From Cryomorphaceae bacterium (GTDB lineage Bacteria; Bacteroidota; Bacteroidia; Flavobacteriales; Schleiferiaceae), in contig DMDX01000032.1 in the NCBI GenBank assembly GCA_003451355.1, positions 1 to 18,305 of the forward strand: 18,305 nucleotides of DNA. The letters are read 5' to 3'. Positions 14,401 to 18,305 of the stretch are shown here, piece after piece. The notes beneath the pieces are model-generated. The model searched no databases. It worked only from the letters and a program-made list of their open reading frames with translations, and was not told where the DNA came from. Both the position numbers and the translations under genes were made by a program. The stretch's first letter is position 1; every line of letters starts with the position of its first letter.

Positions 14401-15492
14401 ATGAACCGCCCCCTGCTTCGCATTGACCGCTACCTCCTCGGGCAGTTCCTCGGAACCTATGCGCTGTTCATGGTGCTGATTATGGCCATCGCCGTCGTCT
14501 TTGACATCTCTCAGAAAATTGACAACTTTCTCAACCAGGGCATCACCGTCGGATTCGCACTTCAGCACTACTACGGTCACTTCATTCTGTACTACGGATC
14601 CACGTTCAGCGCGCTCATCCTCTTTTTGTCGACGGTCTACGCCACGGCGCGCCTTGCGAACCGCTCTGAGCTCATGGCCATTCTGGCGGGCGGCTTGCCC
14701 TTTCGGCGCTTGCTTCTTCCCTTTGCCCTCGGAGCCGGAATCGTCTTCAGTTTCATGATGCTCCTCAGCCACTTTGTGGTTCCGCAAAGCAACATTGCGC
14801 GGCTCGCATTCGAAGACCGCTACGTCCAAGACGTGGCCCCGAAGCGCCCGATCAATATTCACCGCCAAATTTTGCCCGGTCACTACATCTACCTCGAAAC
14901 CTGGAGTCCCGAGCGCAAAGCCGGATACCACTTCAGCTACGAAGTCTTTGACGGCAGCAAGCTCGTCAGCAAACTCCGCGGGGACTACTTGCGCTACGAC
15001 ACCATCGCGCAGACCTGGAAACTCGACAACTGGGAACGCCGAACCTTTGCCGACCAAAGCATGAGTGATGTCACGCTCGGGCGAACGCTTGACTCCAACT
15101 TCGCCTTCAAACCCACGCTGCTCAACCCCGACCAGCGCCGCACCGAGACCATGACTTCTCCGCAGCTGCTTCGCTTTCTCGCACAAGAACGACTCAGCGG
15201 ATCCGAGGCCGTCGCCTGGCACGAGGCCGAGTGGTACCGCCGCACCGCCTACCCCTTCTCGATGTTCATCTTGGTGGTCATGGCCTTCTCGCTCTCTTCG
15301 GCAAAGCGCCGGGGCGGCCTAGGAGCGCCCATTGCCCTGGGACTTCTGTTTGTCGTGGTCTACATCTTCTTTATGCAGCTCGGGAGCATGAGCATGATGG
15401 CCCTCAACACCCCACCGCTCTTGGCCATTTGGCTTCCGAACCTCGTATTCGGAACCCTGACCGTCTACCTCTACCAAAGGGCACCGAAGTAA
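14401..15492 (+). CDS. LptF/LptG-family permease (YjgP/YjgQ)
   Basis: A 363-residue inner-membrane protein of the LptF/LptG family, whose members form, with LptB, the ABC transporter that extracts lipopolysaccharide from the inner membrane. It opens RIDRYLLGQFLGTYALF, followed by three membrane segments (near 18-36, 58-84 and 100-122). Between the second and third are conserved ATARLANRSELMAILAGG. A roughly 150-residue periplasmic beta domain follows, then three more membrane segments from about residue 278 to the end. The single-copy position beside tgt is, as I recall, typical of flavobacteria; whether this is LptF or LptG cannot be fixed from sequence alone. ATG at 14401 is preferred to the preceding TTG because the family begins here. 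Confidence 0.92.
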   Translation: MNRPLLRIDRYLLGQFLGTYALFMVLIMAIAVVFDISQKIDNFLNQGITVGFALQHYYGHFILYYGSTFSALILFLSTVYATARLANRSELMAILAGGLPFRRLLLPFALGAGIVFSFMMLLSHFVVPQSNIARLAFEDRYVQDVAPKRPINIHRQILPGHYIYLETWSPERKAGYHFSYEVFDGSKLVSKLRGDYLRYDTIAQTWKLDNWERRTFADQSMSDVTLGRTLDSNFAFKPTLLNPDQRRTETMTSPQLLRFLAQERLSGSEAVAWHEAEWYRRTAYPFSMFILVVMAFSLSSAKRRGGLGAPIALGLLFVVVYIFFMQLGSMSMMALNTPPLLAIWLPNLVFGTLTVYLYQRAPK

Positions 15493-15493
15493 G

Positions 15494-15501
15494 TAGTTTT
15501 G
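15494..15501 (+). promoter_or_regulatory. -7 promoter box (TAGTTTTG) for the EamA transporter gene, 4 nt before ATG
   Basis: An exact TAnnTTTG match starting 2 bases after the preceding stop codon, followed by CCCC and the ATG at 15506. Same geometry as the boxes at dnaN and tgt. No -33 TTG is evident in the coding region upstream. Confidence 0.6.
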
Positions 15502-15505
15502 CCCC

Positions 15506-16450
15506 ATGTCGGTACTGCGCCCTAACGACCACGACCCAGTGGGCATTCACTACGCTTGGATGCACTTTATCGTCCTCATCTGGGGCTTCACTGGAGTCCT
15601 CGGACGCCTCATTTCAATTGGCGCACTGGACCTCGTGTGGCTGCGCATCATGCTGGCCATCGGATTTTTGTGGGGCTACCAGCGACTGCTCGGCGAACGA
15701 ATCCAACGCATACCCACTTCTCGCCTCGGCTGGATCTTAGGTCTAAACGGCATCGTGCTCATGATCCACTGGATCACATTTTACGCCGCCATCAAACTCT
15801 CCAACATTTCGCTAACCCTGGCCTGCTTGTCCACAGGGCCCTTGTTTACCGCCTTTCTCGAGCCGCTCATCTTTAAACGCCGCATTTCTTGGGCCGAAGT
15901 TGCCGTTAGCTTCGGAGTCGTCGTGGGCCTTCTCCTTGTCATCGGATCTGTGGAAGGTCAAGGCCTTGCGATCGCGGTGGGCCTCACCAGCTCCGGACTT
16001 TCTGCACTTTTTTCAGTCTTGAACGGCCGCATCGTGCGCCAAATGGAACCTGCCTCGATCTCGTTTTGGGAACTCCTGGCGGGCTTTGTGGGCCTAAGCG
16101 TCGTCCTAGCTGCAACGACGAACCTCTCCCACGTCCTTGCCGCTCCGAGTCCAAGCGACTGGTTCTACCTCGCGATTTTGGCGAGCTTTTGCACCGCCTT
16201 CGCCTTTGTGCAGTCCGTACGCATTATGCGCTACCTCAGCCCCTTCACGGTCGTGCTCGCCATTTCGATGGAACCCATCTACGGAATCATCCTCGCCCTC
16301 CTCGTTTTTGGGGCGGACGAAGCCATGCCAACCCTGTTCTACCTAGGCTTCGCCGTGGTTCTCAGCATGCTTTTGGCAAATGCCTGGATTCAGCGGCGGA
16401 ACCGCCTGAAGTTATCCACATCCACCCCATCCGCCGGCAAAAAGTCGTAG
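15506..16450 (+). CDS. EamA/DMT-superfamily transporter
   Basis: A 314-residue integral membrane protein with about ten hydrophobic segments in two EamA repeats (roughly residues 15-148 and 155-295), the standard arrangement of drug/metabolite transporters. Typical pieces are HFIVLIWGFTGVLGRLI near the start, the end-of-repeat segment SWAEVAVSFGVVVGLLLV, and in the second half SPFTVVLAISMEPIYGIILALLVFG, which matches the conserved EP motif of the family's last repeat. The substrate cannot be told. A hydrophilic Lys/Ser-rich tail (LSTSTPSAGKKS) closes the protein; a DnaA-box-like sequence and the accA promoter box lie within or at its end. Confidence 0.92.
   Translation: MSVLRPNDHDPVGIHYAWMHFIVLIWGFTGVLGRLISIGALDLVWLRIMLAIGFLWGYQRLLGERIQRIPTSRLGWILGLNGIVLMIHWITFYAAIKLSNISLTLACLSTGPLFTAFLEPLIFKRRISWAEVAVSFGVVVGLLLVIGSVEGQGLAIAVGLTSSGLSALFSVLNGRIVRQMEPASISFWELLAGFVGLSVVLAATTNLSHVLAAPSPSDWFYLAILASFCTAFAFVQSVRIMRYLSPFTVVLAISMEPIYGIILALLVFGADEAMPTLFYLGFAVVLSMLLANAWIQRRNRLKLSTSTPSAGKKS
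16412..16420 (+). promoter_or_regulatory. Consensus DnaA box (TTATCCACA) upstream of accA-dnaB
   Basis: TTATCCACA is identical to the classical high-affinity DnaA box. It lies inside the 3' end of the EamA gene, 27 bases upstream of the accA -7 box. A one-mismatch relative (TTGTCCACA) is at 15827-15835. Only one perfect copy is apparent, so an origin is not indicated; DnaA control of the accA-dnaB promoter is conceivable. Confidence 0.4.
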
Positions 16451-16455
16451 GTTTG
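16448..16455 (+). promoter_or_regulatory. -7 promoter box (TAGGTTTG) for accA(-dnaB), overlapping the preceding stop codon
   Basis: An exact TAnnTTTG match whose first three bases are the TAG stop of the EamA gene. Eighteen bases separate it from the accA ATG at 16474, leaving a leader of roughly a dozen bases with no Shine-Dalgarno site. Confidence 0.55.
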
Positions 16456-16473
16456 ACCCCTTCAGCACATCCT

Positions 16474-17430
16474 ATGGAATACTTAGATTTTGAAGCGCCC
16501 ATCCGCGAACTCGACGAGCAAATTGCCAAGGCCGAGGCCCTCGACCTCGAGACCGGAGTATCGATGGTGCAGTCCATTGAAGAACTGCGCAGCAAGCGCG
16601 ATGCTACCTTTCACGAACTCGCCGCAGGACTAAGTCCATGGCAGCGCGTTCAGCTCAGCCGCCACCCGAACCGTCCGTACACACTCGCCTACATTGAGTC
16701 AATGACGGGCGGTCAGTTCACCGAACTTCACGGCGACCGCCACGTCAAAGACGACAAGGCGATGGTCGGCGGATGGGGATGGCTCGATGGCGAATCATTC
16801 ATGTTTGTTGGCCAGCAAAAAGGTGTAAATACCAAAATGCGCCAGCTCCGAAACTTCGGAATGGCCAATCCCGAAGGCTACCGCAAAGCACTTCGCATGT
16901 TTAAGCAAGCCGAGAAGTTTGGACGTCCCATCGTAACGCTTATCGATACACCAGGGGCCTTCCCTGGACTTGAAGCCGAAGAACGCGGCCAAGGTGAGGC
17001 CATCGCGCGCAACATCATGGAAATGACCCGCCTCAAAGTTCCGGTCATCTGCATCATCATCGGCGAAGGCGCCTCAGGCGGAGCCCTCGGAATCGGCGTT
17101 GGCGACCGCGTACTCATGCTCGAGAACACGTGGTACTCTGTGATCAGTCCCGAATCCTGCTCGTCCATCTTGTGGCGCAGTTGGGACTACAAAATCACGG
17201 CAGCTGAAGCACTCAAGCTCACGGCACCGGACATGCTCGAGAACAAACTCATCGACGGAATCGTACCCGAGCCCCTCGGAGGAGCCCACCGCGATCCCGA
17301 GGCAATGTTCGCGACGCTCAAGCACGAAATCCTCAAGCACTACCGCGTACTCCAAGCATTGGATCCGCACGAACGCATCACCCTACGCATGGACAAGTTC
17401 AGCGCAATGGGAGTCTACGAAACCGCATAA
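16474..17430 (+). CDS. accA: Acetyl-CoA carboxylase carboxyltransferase alpha subunit
   Basis: AccA with AccD transfers the carboxyl group from carboxybiotin to acetyl-CoA, giving malonyl-CoA for fatty-acid synthesis in the cytosol. The 318-residue protein is of normal length. It opens MEYLDFEAPIRELDEQI with a helical N-terminal region, then LSRHPNRPYTLAYIESM, ELHGDRHVKDDKAMVGG, QQKGVNTK, RNFGMANPEGYRKALR, TLIDTPGAFPG, the oxyanion-type GEGASGGA (197-204) and SPESCSSILW, all characteristic. The open frame reaches back to 16066, but that part is out of frame within the EamA gene; the ATG at 16474 gives the family N-terminus. It is separated from dnaB by only 9 bases, so the two are probably one transcript. 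Confidence 0.98.
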   Translation: MEYLDFEAPIRELDEQIAKAEALDLETGVSMVQSIEELRSKRDATFHELAAGLSPWQRVQLSRHPNRPYTLAYIESMTGGQFTELHGDRHVKDDKAMVGGWGWLDGESFMFVGQQKGVNTKMRQLRNFGMANPEGYRKALRMFKQAEKFGRPIVTLIDTPGAFPGLEAEERGQGEAIARNIMEMTRLKVPVICIIIGEGASGGALGIGVGDRVLMLENTWYSVISPESCSSILWRSWDYKITAAEALKLTAPDMLENKLIDGIVPEPLGGAHRDPEAMFATLKHEILKHYRVLQALDPHERITLRMDKFSAMGVYETA

Positions 17431-17439
17431 CGACCAACC

Positions 17440-18305
17440 ATGGAAGCCAACCAGCCATTGCAGCGCACCTCCGCACGCCGCCCCAACCCGGGTAGTGTGG
17501 CCCTGCCATCTACGGCCGGTAAGCTCCCCCCCCAAGCGATTGAGCTCGAAGAAGCAGTCCTCGGCTCGCTCCTCATTGACCGCAATGCCCTGTCAAAGGT
17601 CATTGACATCCTGACCCCCGAAACCTTTTACGTCGACGCGCACCAAGCGGTATTTTCAGTTGTTAAAGATCTATTTTCTGAATCTCAGCCCGTCGACATT
17701 CTGACGGTCGCACAAGCACTTCGCAAAGCGGGCCAGCTCGAGCGCATCGGAGGAGAAGCCAAGCTGATCAACCTCAGTACCCGTGTTTCGTCGTCTGCCC
17801 ACATTGAATACCACGCGCGGATCGTTGTTCAAAAGCACATTCAGCGCGAACTAATTCGCATCGCCTCAGAGCTCACCGAGAAAGCCTACGACGAGTCCAC
17901 AGATGTCCTTGACCTATTGGACAGCGCTGAACAGTCCTTGTTCAGCGTCTCCCAAGGCAACCTCAAGCGGAACTACGAATCCTCACTCAACCTCGTTAAG
18001 CAAGCGCTAGATCGCATTTCTGCCATCTCGCAGCGCGAAGGACTTTCTGGGGTCCCGAGTGGATTCAGAGATTTGGACCGCGTGACTTCTGGATGGCAAA
18101 ATTCCGACCTAGTAATCTTGGCTGCCCGCCCGGGTATGGGTAAAACTGCCTTCGTACTAAGCATGGCGCGAAACATCGCCATTTCGCACAAAATCCCGGT
18201 AGCCGTTTTTAGTCTCGAAATGTCTTCTGTCCAACTGATTACTCGTATGATTTCTTCAGAGACGGGTATTGGAGCTGAAAAACTTCGCCGTGGCAACCTA
18301 GATAC
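17440..18305 (+). CDS. dnaB: Replicative DNA helicase DnaB (3' partial)
   Basis: The hexameric helicase that unwinds DNA at the replication fork. The first 288 codons are present; the frame continues past the window edge (family length about 500 residues). After a variable N-terminal tail of about 28 residues comes GKLPPQAIELEEAVLGSLLID, the start of the DnaB N-terminal domain, then the linker, and then the RecA-like domain with GLSGVPSGFRDLD, Walker A ARPGMGKT (229-236) and VFSLEMS near residue 260. No intein interrupts the Walker A site. The ATG at 17440 lies 9 bases after accA; an eight-base C run (17526-17533) falls just before the conserved domain and is in frame. Confidence 0.97.
   Translation, partial: MEANQPLQRTSARRPNPGSVALPSTAGKLPPQAIELEEAVLGSLLIDRNALSKVIDILTPETFYVDAHQAVFSVVKDLFSESQPVDILTVAQALRKAGQLERIGGEAKLINLSTRVSSSAHIEYHARIVVQKHIQRELIRIASELTEKAYDESTDVLDLLDSAEQSLFSVSQGNLKRNYESSLNLVKQALDRISAISQREGLSGVPSGFRDLDRVTSGWQNSDLVILAARPGMGKTAFVLSMARNIAISHKIPVAVFSLEMSSVQLITRMISSETGIGAEKLRRGNLD

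Noticed and set aside
14287..15222. 311-codon minus-strand open frame across the LptF/G-like gene
   Set aside because: The translation is highly charged and Gly/Val-rich with no domain, and it mirrors a clear membrane-protein gene.
16412..16420. Chromosomal replication origin near dnaB/accA
   Set aside because: Only one perfect DnaA box is apparent, with no AT-rich unwinding region and no dnaA gene; the site is inside coding sequence.
1..18305. Mobile element, prophage, tRNA or rRNA gene
   Set aside because: No transposase, integrase, phage structural gene, terminal inverted repeats, or tRNA/rRNA signatures were seen; nearly all bases are assigned to recognisable core genes.

Overview
The window is about 18.3 kb of chromosomal core sequence from a member of the Bacteroidota, most likely the order Flavobacteriales. 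The evidence is the presence of gliding-motility permease genes (gldF/gldG), a Tgt of the Bacteroidota type, promoter boxes of the form TAnnTTTG, almost no Shine-Dalgarno sites, and gene neighbourhoods (phoH-purC; gldFG-dnaN; tgt-lptF/G-eamA-accA-dnaB) that I recall from flavobacterial genomes. The base composition looks GC-rich for that order, with compact spacing and many start/stop overlaps. A Cryomorphaceae/Schleiferiaceae-like lineage is possible, but that is a guess.

Layout. (a) 1-680, plus strand: the 3' end of a gene resembling the C-terminus of DnaQ/GIY-YIG exonucleases, then a small exported Cys-rich protein, closed by a strong bidirectional terminator at 701-730. (b) 749-3297, minus strand: the operon phoH - purC - outer-membrane beta-barrel protein. 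(c) 3325-7841, plus strand: a run of overlapping genes, namely a SAM-hydroxide adenosyltransferase family protein, an ABM-domain protein, a single-chain GldF-GldG fusion, and a DUF4340-like membrane-anchored protein. (d) 7860-9636: dnaN (sliding clamp) and a PPP-type metallophosphatase. (e) 9681-11309: pruA. (f) 11346-13126, minus strand: a glycosyltransferase-2-like membrane protein followed by rsmG. (g) 13173-18305, plus strand: tgt, an LptF/LptG-family permease, an EamA transporter, accA and the 5' part of dnaB, which runs off the window.

Functionally this is housekeeping: replication (dnaN, dnaB), purine and fatty-acid synthesis (purC, accA), proline catabolism (pruA), rRNA/tRNA modification (rsmG, tgt), envelope biogenesis (lptF/G-like, beta-barrel) and the gliding-associated ABC permease (gldFG). 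I see no CRISPR array, phage, transposon, tRNA or rRNA, and no clear new defence or biosynthetic system. There is no gene-free stretch over 300 bases; the longest is 97 bases (14304-14400) and carries a degenerate short repeat.

The points most worth a second look are: the in-frame GldF-GldG fusion; a Tgt with its zinc cysteines missing; TAnnTTTG-type boxes exactly 4 nt before the start codons of dnaN, tgt and eamA, suggesting leaderless mRNAs; a consensus DnaA box just upstream of accA-dnaB; a short intergenic repeat family shared by two gaps and echoed in the first codons of dnaB; and a glycosyltransferase-like protein without its DxD motif.
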